A DNA stretch of 64,000 nucleotides from Globisporangium splendens (GCA_006386115.1 VFIW01000016.1:186001-250000); one strand, 5' to 3'. Shown: positions 47,591-60,919, numbered from the stretch's first letter. Program-made: numbers and translations. The notes: generated by a model not told the origin, from the letters alone.

Positions 47591-49577
47591 TCTCGGAGGG
47601 TCGCGAAGTTTTAAGTCTGCAATACATTTACCATGCTCAGCACAGTTGCATAACGGAGAGGGTACGATTGCGCCTGCGCGCGTGTCGGTGCGCTTTTTGC
47701 ATTCTTTGATTTGTTCCGAGTGCAGACGGGGTTTATGGTGATTGGTGTGCGCCAGAATGGATCATACGCCAACCCACGAGATGCAGACCAAGGAGAGCGT
47801 TGCGTCATCCGAGCAGGTTTGATCAGTTGGGTATTCTTCGGAAGTCTCGTCTCGTGCTGGGGTAGTCAGGTGCTCATCTCACAACGCTTCAGCCAGTTCA
47901 TCCAAGTACTTCCCCATCACCCTTGACATTGACGAAAAGCTGTGGCATCACGGAGCTCACACATCTACTTTTGCTCGATCCCACAGACCTTCTAGCAGCA
48001 CATGCAACACTTCATTGACCAGCCAGACGCGCCAAGCTGTATCCAGAGACAGCAATGGAATCTGCTAGGCACTGTGACAGACTCGTGGCAACAGCAGCTT
48101 GGAGAAAACGACAAGACTCGGAGCAACAGACGCCGCATTGACGTGCCCGATTTGCTACAATGGGACTTTGACACGAGTATTTTCATCGATCCGTCAGATC
48201 AGCTTCACTGTTTGGTTGAGATGTTCGACTTTTTGCAAATCCAGTCTGAACTCGGCATATCAGCTGCTGATTGTTTGGAGTTCTTGGATAGCGTGCGAAG
48301 CGGTTATATTCAAGACTCTGGACTTCATTTCAAAAGGTAAGTAGGAGATCATGCCCTCCACATGTCGTGCTCTCTATCTCTCACTAATGTTTGAAACTGC
48401 GCCAGGCACTACCACAATTTCAGTCATGCGCTCGATGTCACGCAGACACTGTTTGCCACTTTTGGCTTTTTTGGTGGTGTGCAGTTGTTATCTCCTCTTG
48501 AGAAAGTAGTGTTGCTCGTTGCTTCGATTGGGCACGATATTGCGCACCCTGGAGTCACGAATCGGTACATTGTGGAAACGAAGCACCCCTACACACTTTC
48601 CTACGGGTGCACAAGTGTTTTGGAGAACATGCATGCTGCAATGACGTCGAGGTTGGTTGAAAAGCACAACATTCTACAAAATGTGGTGCTGCAGGTACGA
48701 TCTCACGTTTCAGCATCTTTAGAATGCGGGCATGTAAAAGTAACATAAAATTCACTCCTGCAGGATAAAGTCAAGATGCAGAAGCTCCTGGTAACCGCTA
48801 TTCTGAATACTGACGTGGCGCACCACAATGGGCTTCTCGATCAAGTGCAAGGTCTCGTGTCTTGTGAAAGTCCACGGCATCAATTCGAAGAGTGCGAGCG
48901 GTTGGCTATCTCCTCATTTCTTCTTCACTGCGCCGATATTAGTAACGCAGCCAAACCGTTTCACACAGCAAAGCGATGGACAGGTCTTATTATGAAGTAC
49001 GTACTGGATGCATTCTGCTCACACGACGAGATTGCACCACTGAGTTGCTGAGCGTGTGCTTCTCTAGAGAATTTGTTGAGCAAGGCGAAGCAGAGAAGCG
49101 AGCGAACGTCGCAGTGTCTCCCAATTGCGATATTCAAGTAAAAATGGTTCCCGACTCGCAGGTCCGTCTGCAAGTTGATAATTATCAGCGTGATGTGCAC
49201 TCATTGAACTCACATCGCTCGTTTGCTTTCGTCAGATCCAGTTTATAAAACTCGCTATCATTCCGTCGTTTTCGCTCCTCGAAAAGCTTTTGCCAGCATC
49301 GAGTGTAGCTGTGAAGCATGCACGGCAAAATATGCTACACTGGGAAGAAAAGAAGGAGAACGACAGCACACTGATGGCACCCTGCAGCAACTATGCAATC
49401 AATCTCGACGAGAATTCTCGTAGTGGTGATTGCAGTTTCCTGTCGAGTGCATGCTGGGCGAGTATGATGACGGTCCTGCGTTGCTGCTGGTATTTATGTG
49501 TGCTAGTTGGTACCGCTGCAGTTGAGTCTGTAGGGACTGGCCAACTAGTTCTCCAGAACCCAGCACAACGACGTTAG
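47541..49577 (+). CDS. 3',5'-cyclic nucleotide phosphodiesterase (class I PDE)
   Basis: Exons seen: ~47541-47661, 47726 to about 47843, ~47996-48336, 48406-48694, 48764-48996, 49068-49161, 49236-49577. From 47996 on all phases close. Catalytic HD-type core: HYHNFSHALDVTQTLFATFG (metal His), SIGHDIAHPGVTN (HD), AILNTDVAHHNGL and LLHCADISNAAKP (Asp), then EFVEQGEAEKRAN and IQFIKLAIIPSFSLLEKL. This is the class I PDE that hydrolyses cAMP and/or cGMP; specificity cannot be read here. At the 5' end, ATG 47541 opens a frame MSYLDAKTDF that is broken by a run of five T (47567-47571), after which DLVEDLISEGREVLSLQYIY continues in the next frame. One T fewer would restore a single exon. The exon 2 donor (GTATTC at ~47831 or another) is unsure. 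Confidence 0.82.
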
Positions 49578-49936
49578 CTCTGCTCAACAACGTTTTTATA
49601 CGCATCGTGGCAGGTATGGTCGCTCAACTCGACAACACACGAGCAGGTGGCTTGCAGTGGTGAAACTTTGCGTTTGCCTGGGAACCATCAAGTCAAGCGA
49701 GAACGAGATCAAGACCTTCGGCATCGACCAGCATCCCCATGCAGCCTTGTACTGAATAACGTACAGAGACACCTTGATACGATAAAATTTAAACCAACTC
49801 ATTTCATGTCTCTTGGTAGAAGCTTCACTGCTTCCGCAAAGCGTTGATGTATACACATCCACACAAACATGCTCGTGCAAATTGTTTATTGCATCTTCTG
49901 ATTGTGATAGAGCCTACCTCTGAACCTTGCCAGTGG
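49578..49936. other. Convergent 3' intergenic region
   Basis: 359 bases between the stops of the PDE (plus) and SF1 (minus) genes. No additional gene seen. Confidence 0.6.
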
Positions 49937-52133
49937 CTATTGTTGTGGTTGGTTCGCATAGTACTGTTGATACTGGTAGTACTCCGCACTGTTCGTTGCT
50001 GCTGCTGCTGCTGCATCTGGAGCCGTCGGAGCAACAGCACCAGCAGCGGGACCGTAATGTGAATATTGATAGTCTGCACCAGGAGCCGCGGCTGCAGCAT
50101 TTTGATCCCACGCGCCGTAGGAATTGTAGTAATCGCTTGCACCCCACTGCTGATGATGACCTGCTGCTCCCCATGACTGTTGCTGGATGCCGTACCCATA
50201 GCCACCGGGAGGGGCGACAGGAGGCGGATACGCAGTGGCGGGGGTTGATCCAAGAGCAACTGGCCCCTGTGTGCCAGGCGGAGGAGGTGCTGACGAAGTT
50301 CCTGGGGCTCCCACAGACTGCTTCAGCATCCACGGCTGCGTCTTCGTCGCTGAGGACGTCTTCGCAGGTTGCAGCCATGGCGCTGGCGCCGGCGCTGCAG
50401 GCTTCGTAGCTGTCGAGATCACTGGTTTTTCGCCCAGCTGTTGCATGAACGAATTGTATTCTTCATCGATCGCAGCAGTCTCGGCCGCCGATTTCTTCTT
50501 TTGCGTACAGTCGCGCGTCGGGTGACTGGAATCGCCACAGATCGCACATTTCACGTCCGCAGCCTTGAAATTCTCTGTTACAAGCAAACCAACACACACA
50601 TATAAATCCAAGTTAGCATGGCACAAAAGGCTATTAGTGAATGAGGAAAAATGATACGCAAGAAAACGCATACGCTGTCTGTTGGGGCACTCCCACTGGC
50701 GATGACCTTTTTCGCCACAAATGTGGCAAAAGTCGTCGTCTCGGAGCGTGCCGTTGATCAGCGCGAGCTCTCGCAGCTGCTTCTGCTTGTGCGAGTTCTT
50801 CGTGTCGTCCACTGGCACCAGCAGACTCTGCACTTCCTTCGCGGCTTTGTCCAGATCTTCTTCCTTCTCGCCCGTGATCAGCACGTGCAGGTCGTCGTTT
50901 TCATCGGCATTTAGCTTCTTGCCCTTGCTGCCTTCCTTCACTGACCCCTTACCTCGGATCGCGATCTTACAGTTCGACTCCTTTTCCATGCGCTTCTGCG
51001 TGTTGCCACGCGGTCCGATGATCAGTCCGATAAAGTTGTACTGCGGGTATTCCTTGATCGGGATGTAGATCTTACGATGCAGCTTCTGGCGCGTGTAATC
51101 CGGTGGCGGTCGATACATCGGGTTCACCTTCACGAGCTCGTCGATCGTGGCCTGACGGCTTCTCTCCAACGCTGCACGCATGCGCACTTCGCGCGTGTTG
51201 GTTCGCTTTCCGTTGGAATCGTATTGCGGAGGAGGCGACGGCGAGCGATTTGGATCTTTTTCAATCCGCGCTGCGTCGGCCGAGACAGTGGCCAGCTTCT
51301 GGTTGATCGCTTCGAGTTTCGTCCGCAGCAAGAGCGCCTTCTGCTGAGGCTGCGCCATCATCAAGTTGGCCACATTCACCGCAGGCGTCGCACCCGCTGG
51401 CGCCCATCGCGATTTCTTCTTCTTCTTTTCACCATTCGCATCGCCGTTGTCTGTAGCTGCTGCCATCGGGAGTTCATCGCCCCATCGACTCTTTCGGCGC
51501 CGCTTCTGTGGGTTCTCTTCCTCTTCTGCTGGGGTGCTAGTGGTGGTGGAATCTGCCGTCGACAGTGCAGCAGATGGTACCGCTCCGTTGGCAGGTGGTT
51601 GCTTCGCTGCCGGCTCGGAGGCGACAGTGTCGCTGTTCGCATCCGCTGGTTTGCTGCTGCTGTCGGTCGCCTTGATGTACTCTTTCAGAACTTCGCGGTA
51701 CGGCGCCCAGGTCTTAAGATCTTGCCAAAATAATGGGAATTGTCCATATTCGCTCTATGAAAAACAGATACAGCCACCATCATCAATTAATACCAGCGTA
51801 AACCCACCACGTCATATACAGCATCATCGCACTGTATTCATACGCATATATACACCGATCTGCGCGTATATATCTCAAAAAATGGTGTCAACATACCGCC
51901 AGCGTCGGGTTCTGTCGGAACCACTGTTTCATTGGGTAGTGATAGTTTTTCATCATCGCCTCGCGCTCCTGCTCCTCTTCGTAGTGGTACTCGTCTTCAT
52001 TGCGCGGCGCGTCCTTTGCGGGTGGCGTGGCGCCAGAGGCGGAGGAAGCAGACGCACTAGCGCCCGTGTTGTCGTCTGCCTGGGGCTCCGTACCCATGAA
52101 CGCCATGAACGCCGCGTAGCCGCCGTCTGCCAT
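49937..52133 (-). CDS. SF1: Splicing factor 1 / branchpoint-binding protein
   Basis: Three exons, complement(join(49937..50574,50674..51754,51897..52133)), donors GTATGT and GTATGC, closing to 651 aa from [16 protein letters not shown]1 recognises the intron branchpoint and contacts U2AF65. The N-terminal region ends in two basic-Trp motifs, [11 protein letters not shown] and [12 protein letters not shown], each like the U2AF ligand motif. Then comes the helix-hairpin preceding the KH domain ([20 protein letters not shown]), the KH-QUA2 domain ([51 protein letters not shown]) and two CCHC knuckles ([14 protein letters not shown] and [14 protein letters not shown]). The second knuckle is on the last exon. 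The C-terminus is Pro/Gly/Gln/Tyr-rich as in animal SF1. The N-terminal block [20 protein letters not shown], then [14 protein letters not shown], is an extra conserved-looking segment of unknown role. Confidence 0.93.
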
Positions 52134-52523
52134 AGCTGCTTTCCTTTTTTGTTGGCGGATGTGGTGTGGAACAGGATGGGCCGGGGCAAAGCGTGTACCC
52201 TTTGCACCACCAGTCATCAATATGGGGCACTAGTCTGTACTGCAACATAAGCATTATATCAATATGTCTTATACAGTACTGATTTTGCAATTGTTGTAGG
52301 TAGAACTAGAAAGTTGTGCTTCCTACAGAAAATGCGCGCAAGGTTCAGTGTGGAGAGAGGAATGCATTCCTTGTAGGTTCGCATTTGGCTTTTAATATGC
52401 TGCTGCTTATAGCCAATCGCGGCGACTTGAAGCTTCCATTATGCCCAATCAGAGCGGCAAACGAACGTGTGATTGGCCCGCCATTGATCTTTTTGGGGGG
52501 TTCACTTTGGCCGCAGAACCAAT
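52134..52523. promoter_or_regulatory. Bidirectional SF1-GCN1 promoter with three CCAAT boxes
   Basis: 390 bases separate the divergent start codons. CCAAT pentamers lie at 52413-52417 and 52445-52449 on the plus strand and at 52472-52476 in reverse (ATTGG), about 30 bases apart, the usual layout for NF-Y sites. TTCACTTTGGC at ~52500, with the preceding CCATTGATCTTTTTGG, could be the GCN1 initiator, giving a very short leader. Confidence 0.5.
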
Positions 52524-55500
52524 ATGGCGGACGAAGACACGTACCAGTCGGAGGACTCGCTCAAGCAGCTGCTGGATGGGTGCGTGCTCCACCCCACGCA
52601 CGAGCCGCTCATCCAGGCGTATCAGGTGCGTGTCCCCGCGTTTTCCCGCCGTCGTGACGATGCTCCTGGGCGGCACAATGACCACTGAATGACTCGTTCT
52701 CGACCCTTGTGACTGATCCGTCATGCTTGCGCTTTTGTCTGTAGGAGGAAACGATTGAAAAAGTGAAAAATGGTGAGTATCCGCTGAAGCGCGTGGTGAA
52801 CCAGACCTTCTCGGCGGTGTTCCAGGGTCAGCACCGCGCGTCGGAGGTGCACCTCCGCGCGTTCATCAAGGCGCTGACACCAGTGTCCGGATTTCCCGAG
52901 GCGTTCACGGCCGTGCTCACGACCAAAGCCAACGCGTTCGCCAAGTCGTTTGCCGGCGCGCGATTGAGCGCGTTGCGTCTGTCTTGTGTGATGTTGGATG
53001 CCGTGGAGAAAGAAGCGGCGCTTGCTACTGATGCAGCCCGACCCAAGTGGGTGCGCGACTTGCTCGCCGCGCAGTCCGTGCTGCTCGAAGCCACACTCGT
53101 CGATTCGGAACGCATGCAGGCACTCGCGCACAAGGCGGTGCTGCAATTGATGCAGACCTACCCAGCATTGGTGCAACTCTACGTCGACACGATCACTGGA
53201 GCCAACAAGGAATTGCAGCAGTACAGTCTCTGGTCGGTGCTCGTGCAAAGCTCGCAGCTGTCGCAAGACGTGATCGACAAGTTGTGGGCGATCTACGCGT
53301 TCTGGGCGTTTGAGTCCAAGTCGCGAACGTTTGTGGCGCTTAAACGCAATGACGTGCGCTTCAAGAACCTGGACTACGAACACTTTGACTCGATTATCAA
53401 GCCCACGGCAGCCAAGATGCTCAAGAAATCGCCGGATTCCGTGCTTGAAGCAGTCAACGCGCTTATCCGTGCGGCTCCGTTGGACTTCGGACGCTACTTG
53501 AAGGAGATGTTCCTGTCCGTGCTCACGGCCAAGCTGCGCGCACAGAAGGAAGATGTCCGCGCGCTCAGCGTGACGCTCGCGAAGGAGCTGCTGGCGACGT
53601 TCAAAAGTGAAGAGCACTTCCTGCTGCTCGTCACTGAAATGGGCTCGGTGCTGGATGGGAAACAAGGGATCTTGGCGCAGTTCTACCAGCGCGAATCGAT
53701 TTTTGCTGTGCTCTCCGATACCGCCGACAATGTCGCCGCAGCCGTTGGGTCCGAAGCTGCGAAATCGATTGCCAAGATTGCCGTGTCTGCTCTTCTCAAG
53801 GCCATCAACAAGGAAGCGCACGACCAAACGCGTCACCTGGGACTGCTGGGCTTAGGCAAATGGCTCGCACTCGCACAGGACGTGTCTGCGGATGCCGCGA
53901 CGAGCATCAAGGCCGGTCTGAAGAACAAATCCGAGCACATTGTCGCCGGTCACTTGCGCGCACTCGTCGTGTTTTGCCGCAAGGCGAGTGCGTTGGCTGT
54001 TGCGGGGCTTCAAGTGTTCGCTGATGAAGTGCTGAATGTGATCAAGGAAGCCAACAAGAAGCCTAACGTTATGCACTTGGACGGTGTTCTCGCCGTCGCG
54101 CTCGCTGGGTACTTGGCCTCGGCGAGCAGTGAAATGGACGCCAAGATGGCGCAAGAAGGCGTCGTCGAGGTGCTGTTGAGCGACAAATCCTTTGTTGAAG
54201 TGTCGGTGCGTTCGCTGTTGCAAACCTTGAAGGACGCAAAGGATAACGGTGCAGCCTTAACGCAGGTCGAGCGACCAGAGATCACGGCATTGGCTGCACT
54301 GCCAACGTCGCTTTCGTGGGTGCTTTCGTCCAAGCAGACGGATGCGAGCGCTGCGTATAAGCTCGTCGTGGAGCTCTTGGTGTCGTCGGTGATTCCTGCC
54401 CAGAAGAGCACCGAAGACGCCGTCAAGGGCGTGTTTGCCGCCTCGCTGGAGCACTGCGAAGGTCTCGTGGTCGCGTTCCAGAGCAAATTGGCCGCGGCAG
54501 CGATCGCTGGTGCACAAGCTAAGACGACTCGATTGTCGTCTTCTCCTGTGGCGGGCGACGACACGAGCAGCGCATCGATCATTCCTTCGGCGGGTGTATT
54601 GAGAAAGGCGCTTCGTTTGCTCGTCCCTGAGAGCATCCGTACGCACAACGAGGTCCGCGAAGCCTTGTTTGCGCGCGTGTTCCTTCTGGCGCACCACCCA
54701 TTCTTGGTGAGTGGCACGAAGCAAGAGGCGTTCTCCAGTGAGTGGAACCACATCAAGGCGCGGTTCTTGTCGCCAGTTGCAACCGAAGAAGCTGACAATG
54801 AAATGGTTGATGAAGAAGACAATGACGAAGAGGAGGAGGAAACGACTGACGACCGCATTGATCACTTGATTGAGGCGAACGACAACATCAAGCAATCCAT
54901 CGCTGACCTTCTCGCGAGTGAGAGCGAGGGGCTGTTGTTCTCGAGCATTCCAGCGGAACGCCTGGCTGCGCAGCGCATGCTCGCGTCGCTGCTCAACTTT
55001 GCTGGCAATGGCGAGGGTGAAAACGTGGCGCTGCACAATGTGATTGAAGATTTGCTCGTGAAACGCATCGACCAGGAGCAGATTGGTGCCGTCACGGACC
55101 ATGAAGTCAAGGTGTTTTTCACTCCGTTCGATGAGCTCTATGTCCCGAAAAAGAAGGGCGAGGATGGCGCTGACAGTGGTGCGAGCTCAAGCAAGCGCCG
55201 TGGGGGTGCTGGTCGTCGTGGCAATGAGGACGAGCAGTGGGAGCAGCAAGTGCGCGAAGAGCTCGAGAGGAAAAAAGCGCTCGCTGCCAAGGCCAAGGCG
55301 TCCTACACTTCGGAAGAGAAAGCGCAGTTGGCCCAGCAGCAAGCTCTGCGTACGGCATTGAAGCAGAAGATTCAGGTTGTCGACTACGTCTTGGAGACCA
55401 TCGAAGTGCTCGCCGCCGTGCGTCCTGATGAGTTACATCCTGCGCTACCGTACCTGCTCCGTTCCTTCGGCGTGCTGTTCGAATGCGCGATCTTTGAGAA

Positions 55501-58500
55501 GGAGTCTGGCGCCGCGCTGCGATCGATCGCCAAGGCGATTTCGCCGGAACTGCTGCGTCACCACTACGAAGACGTGGCCGATTCGTTGCGCGTCGTGCTC
55601 CAGTTGCAGCTTTTGGAATCGCGCAGTGAGAAGACGCGCGTCGTGACCCAGATGCTTGATCTCTTCTCGCGCATGCTCGCGGGGCTCATGGAGTATGTGT
55701 TTGGCTTCCAGTTCGACAGCGAGGCCGATTTCGATGGCGATGCGCCCGTGAACCACGTCGGACCACCGACGTTCCACCTGATCTACCCGGTGCTTCGCAC
55801 ATTGATCCACTTGGAACCGAGTCTGCGCCACTGGGCGCTCCCGCTCTTTGCAGTGCATGCGCGCATGATCCCAGAAGAAGAAGAGGAAGAAATCGGTGAT
55901 GTCGCGGCGCAGCGACTCTTGCGAAAGGAGATGATCGTGCTGACGCTGTTCCTGCTTTCGCAGAAAGCGACAGGCGGGTGCGCACCAATCACGAACCCAG
56001 ACCTTGAGCCAATGAAGCTTCTTACGAATTTGCTCTTGGGACCGCCGCTTTCGAACAGCGAGTGGGCACCATTGCTGGGCGACGACGGTCTCTTGTCCGA
56101 GTTCAGCGAGGTCCGTCACGCGGTGCTCCAGGCGCTTGCCCAGGTTGCTGAGAGTGACGAATCGGAGCAACTCCACTCGACTTCGAACCCACTGCTGACG
56201 TCGCGCTTGTTTTTCTCGTGCTTTGACACGAATACCGCGAATCAAAGCATCGCCAAGTCGATCTGGGACTCGAGCGCGTCAGAACTCGCGCGTCTCTTTG
56301 CTGGACCATTGCTCGTGCTTCTCAACCACCGTCATGCGAACGTGCGCGAAAGCGCTGCGCTCGCGATCGCCGACGGCATGAAGCAGTTCCCAGAGACCAT
56401 CACACCGGTGATCAACAACCTCAAGTCACAATTCCTCAGCAGTCTGCCCAAGCCACTCGATACGTTGGACGAGTTTGGAATTCCCAAGGTTCGCCGTGCC
56501 GGTCAGGGCGAGATGAAGGAAGAGCCCGAGACGTATTTGCCACGCTGTGGCGTCGGTCTCTGTCTCGAGAAGGCTGTGCTTGTGGCCACGTTCTCCAAGG
56601 AGAACGTCATGGACGTCATGTCGTTTGTGATCGAGCATGGTCTCGGGGACTCGAACGCGACTGTGCGTACTCAGATGCGTAAGACGGGTATTCAGGTCGT
56701 CGACGCCTTTGGCGGTGGCGCGAACACGTCGCAGCTGCTCCAGGTCTTCGAAAAGTTCCTCGACACGAAGCCATCGGATGACGCCAAGCACGAGATCTAC
56801 GATCACCAGCGCGAAGGTGTGGTCGTGTGTCTTGGTGCGCTCGCCAAGCACATGGACAAAACGGACCCGAAGGTATCGTCGATTGTCGATTCGCTGCTGG
56901 AAGCGCTCAGCATCCCGTCGGAGTCCGTGCAGCGATCCGTCGCCGCGTGTTTGGCACCGTTGATTCCAGCTGTGAAGGACAGAAGCACGGATATCATGGA
57001 CGATCTGCTCATGCGCACGACCACTGGCGAAACGTTTGGCGAACGTATCGGCGCTGCGTTTGGTATCTCGGCCGTCGTCAAGGGTCTGGGTATCTCGGCG
57101 CTGAAGCAGCACGACATTATCCCTCGCCTGGAGGAATCCATGAAAACTGGTGGGGCGAATGCCCGACAGGGGGCGATGCTCGTCTTTGAATGCCTGAGCC
57201 AGCGCTTGGGTATTCTCTTTGAGCCGTACATCATCGTGATCTTGCCGATTATGCTCAAGTGCTCTGCCGATGCGAGTCCTCAAGTGCGTGACGCCGCCAG
57301 CCAAACGGCCAAGGGCATCATGGCCAACTTGTCGGCCCACGGTGTGAAGTTGGTGCTCCCGTCGCTCTTGCGAGCGCTGGAAGACAGCGCGTGGCGTACG
57401 AAGCAGTCAGGCATCCAGATCCTGGGCTCGATGGCGTACTGTGCGCCGCGTCAACTGGGTTCGTGTCTCCCACAGGTTGTGCCAAAGCTCATGGCAGCGC
57501 TGACGGACTCGCACCCGAAGGTGCGGGAGTCCGGCAAGAGTGCGCTTCGTGACATTGGTTCCGTCGTGCGTAACCCGGAGATCGCGTCGATCTCGAACGC
57601 ACTGCTGAATGCGCTCGAAGACCCAAACAAGTTTACGTCTGAGGCGCTGCAGCAACTCCAGTCGACGTCGTTCGTGCATTCGATCGACGCGCCGTCGCTC
57701 GCGCTCGTGATGCCAATCATCACGCGTGGTCTTAAGGACAGAGGTGGCGATGCCAAGAAGAAATCGGCGCTCATCGTCGGCAGCATGTGCTCGATGATCA
57801 ACGACGCGAAGGATCTCATCCCGTACATGGACATGGTGCTCCCAAGTCTCAAGAGTCAACTGATGGATCCAATTCCCGAAGTGCGTGCCGTGGCTGCCAA
57901 GGCCATGGGCAAATTGGTCAAGGGTCTCGGCGAGAAGCACTTTTCCGACATTCTCGCGTGGTTGCTGGACGCAATGAAGGGCGATTTCGGCAGCGTCGAG
58001 CGCTCTGGTGCGGCTCAGGGTCTGTGTGAAGTGCTCGTGGCGCTGGGCAAGGACCGCGTCGAGGCCACGCTGTTTGACGAGATCTTCCCACTCGCGCGTC
58101 ATCCAAAGTACTCGGTTCGCGAGGGTGTGCTTTGGATCATCGCATTCTTGCCGCCGGCGTTTGGCAAGGGCTTCTCTGTGTTTTTGGGTGATGCGCTGCC
58201 GATCGTTGTCTCTGGTCTGTCGGACGAAGCCGAGTCCGTGCGCGATGTCGCGATGCATGCGGGCCACGTCGTCGTGAATGCGCATGCGATCTCGCACACC
58301 AAGGACATTCTGCCGTCGTTGGAGGCGGGTCTCTTCGACGACAGCTGGCGCATTCGCCAGAGCTCTGTTGCGCTCTTGGGCGATCTCATGTACCGCATCA
58401 GTGGCACACGCGCCGTGGGCTTGAGCGAGTCGAACTCGAGCGGCGACTTTGATGACGACGACGATGCCGCAGGTAGTGCCGCGGGTGACAAGGCGATCAT

Positions 58501-60919
58501 TAAGGTGCTCGGTATGGAGCGCCGCAATGCGATCCTGGCGTCGCTGTACATCATCCGTTCCGATACATCGGCCGTCGTGCGTCAAAGCGCACTGCAAGTC
58601 TGGAAGAGTGTGGTCGCGAACACGCCCAAGACTCTGCGCCAGATTTTGGAGGCTCTCATGACGTCGATCGTGAATGCGTTGTCTGGTAGCAATGTCGAAA
58701 AGCAGACTATGGCGGGACGTACACTCGGTGAGATTGTGCGCAAGCTCGGTGAGCACGTGCTTCCGGAGGTCGTGCCGATCCTGCGGTCTGGGCTGTCGCC
58801 AAAGAACTCGAGCGGCATGCGCCAGGGCGTGTGCATCGGTCTCGCCGAAGTCATCGAGTGTTCGTCCAAGAAGCTGATCGAGGACTACGTGGACACGCTC
58901 GTGGACGCTGTGCTCGATGGCTTGTGCGACGAGCTTCCTGAAGTGCGCAACTCGGCCGCGCAGGCGTTTGACGTGCTTCAAAAGAGTATCGGATACCGTG
59001 CCATTGATGAGACCGTGCCGTCGCTGCTGCAGCGTATCCGCTCGCACGATGCGGACGCCCAGGAGCGCGCGCTTTTGGGTCTTCAGGAGATCTTGCGCGT
59101 CAAATCTCGCGAAGTGCTGCCGTACCTCATTCCTCGTCTGTTGACGACGCCTGTGACGCCACCGGCGGCGCGTGCGATCTCGCGTGTGGCTCAGGCCACG
59201 GGCGCTGTCATCCATCTCCAGATCGAGCGCATCTTTGGCGTCTTTATCAGCCAGTACGTGGCGCTGTCGTCGACGAACCCGGCAGTCGCGGACACGATCA
59301 AGGACTCGCTGCGCGACGTCGTGCTCAGCGTGGAGAACCCGGGCGTGCACTGGCTCGCGATCGAGTTGTGCAAGTACTGCGAGAGCGAGGTTGTCCAAGA
59401 GCGCGCGCTCGCGTTCTACCTCATTGGCGAGTTCTGCGGCCACACGAAGACGCAGTACAATGACCAGGTGGCGCTGTACCTCAAGCAGATCGTTGTGCAC
59501 TTGAACGACACGGAAGGCGACGTCGTGCAGGCGGCGTCCGACGCGTTCAAGGGCATGAACGCGACGCTGCGACCGGAGCAATTGGGCGACCACATCGACT
59601 TTATCCGTCAGAGCATCAACACGTTGGTGAGCGATGCGCACCATCGCAAGGGCGGCGTCGGCTCGACGGGCGAGTATCTGCTTCCGGGTCTGTGCATTGC
59701 CAAGGGCCTCGAGCCGTTCCTGCCAAGTTACCAGCACGCATTGATGAACGGAACGCCCGAGTTGCGTCAAAGCGCGGCGACAGGGCTGGGCGAATTGGTG
59801 CTGCTGTCGAGTGCCGCGGCTCTGCGTCCGTACCTGATCAAGCTCACGGGTCCGCTCATCCGTATCGCAGGAGACCGCTTCCCAGGGCACGTCAAGGCTG
59901 CGATCTTGCAGACTTTGGAGATCCTGTTGACGAAGGGTGGCGTCGCGCTCAAGCCGTTCCTGCCGCAGCTGCAGACGACGTTCGTCAAGGCGCTGAACGA
60001 CACGGCATCCGAGGTTCGCACGCGCGGCGCTACGGCGCTGAGCAAGCTGGTGGCGCTGAGTCCGCGTGTGGACCCGCTGATCGCGGAACTGATCGAGAAA
60101 CTGCGCACGACCACGGCCGGGATCCGCGAAGCGAACCTCATCGCAGTCTCCTCGATCGTCGAAACCGTTGGCGACAAGATCTCGGCGCCTGTCAAGTCTG
60201 GATTGCAGGATGCGCTGCTCGAATTGCTCGACTCCCAGGAAGACACGCTGCGTGAACGTGCGAGCAAGTGCGTGGCCAACGTCGTGGTCGCCTCCGATTC
60301 CGACGAAGGTGCTGCAAGTGTGCTGAGTATTGGGCTGGTCGATGCCGCCAAGAGCAGTGCTGCGCTGGCGCAGTTGCCGTGGACGAGACGCCACAGTGCG
60401 TGCGTGTTTTTGGAGGTTGTGCTCCAGAAGAACCCGGAGTGGATTGCGGGCGAAGTAGCGTCGCAAGTGGCCACGAGCTTGGCTTTGCTGGCTGCGGACG
60501 AGCACATCACTGTGCGCAGCGCGGCGCTGAAGGCGATTGCGGCGCTCGTGAAGCAGAACTTGGCGCAGGCCGACTCGTTCATCCCGATCCTCGTGGACGG
60601 TATCAAGCACCCGAACAAGGACGTGAGCAAGACAGCGGCCAAGATCGTAAAGCGTCTCGCGAAGAAGGATCCAGCTGCCACGCGCGCGCACTTGAACGTG
60701 CTCGTGCCGGCGGTCTTCCAGATCATCAAGAGCAACAACATCGCCGTCAAGATCACGGCCGAGCGTGCACTCCTGTACCTGCTCGAAGCACAGACGCGGC
60801 CCGAGACGCTCGCGACGTTCGTGCGTGGTGCCGACGCCATGGAGGGCAAGGTCATCGCCGAGTACGCGCGCCGTGTGCTCACCAAGTTGCGCGCTGACAG
60901 CGGCGACGAAAGCGAATAA
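52524..60919 (+). CDS. GCN1: GCN1, activator of the eIF2-alpha kinase GCN2
   Basis: Two exons, 52524-52625 and 52745-60919 (donor GTGCGT, acceptor CTGTAG), giving 2,758 aa, close to the human (2,671) and yeast (2,672) proteins. GCN1 rides on stalled or collided ribosomes and passes the uncharged-tRNA signal to GCN2. The whole protein is HEAT repeats; the central part (nt ~56300-58700) has the eEF3-like conserved core, with blocks such as LVLLNHRHANVRESAALAIA, REGVVVCLGALAKHMDKTD, GERIGAAFGISAVVKGLGI, MLVFECLSQRLGILFEPYII and ALEDSAWRTKQSGIQILGSM. The following C-terminal region includes the GCN2-RWD-binding segment (DLMYRISGTRAVGLSESNSS, MERRNAILASLYIIRSDTSA). An acidic insert (DNEMVDEEDNDEEEEETTDD) and a Lys/Glu-rich linker lie near residue 700-850. 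The frame is intact over 8 kb. It shares a promoter with SF1. Confidence 0.97.
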
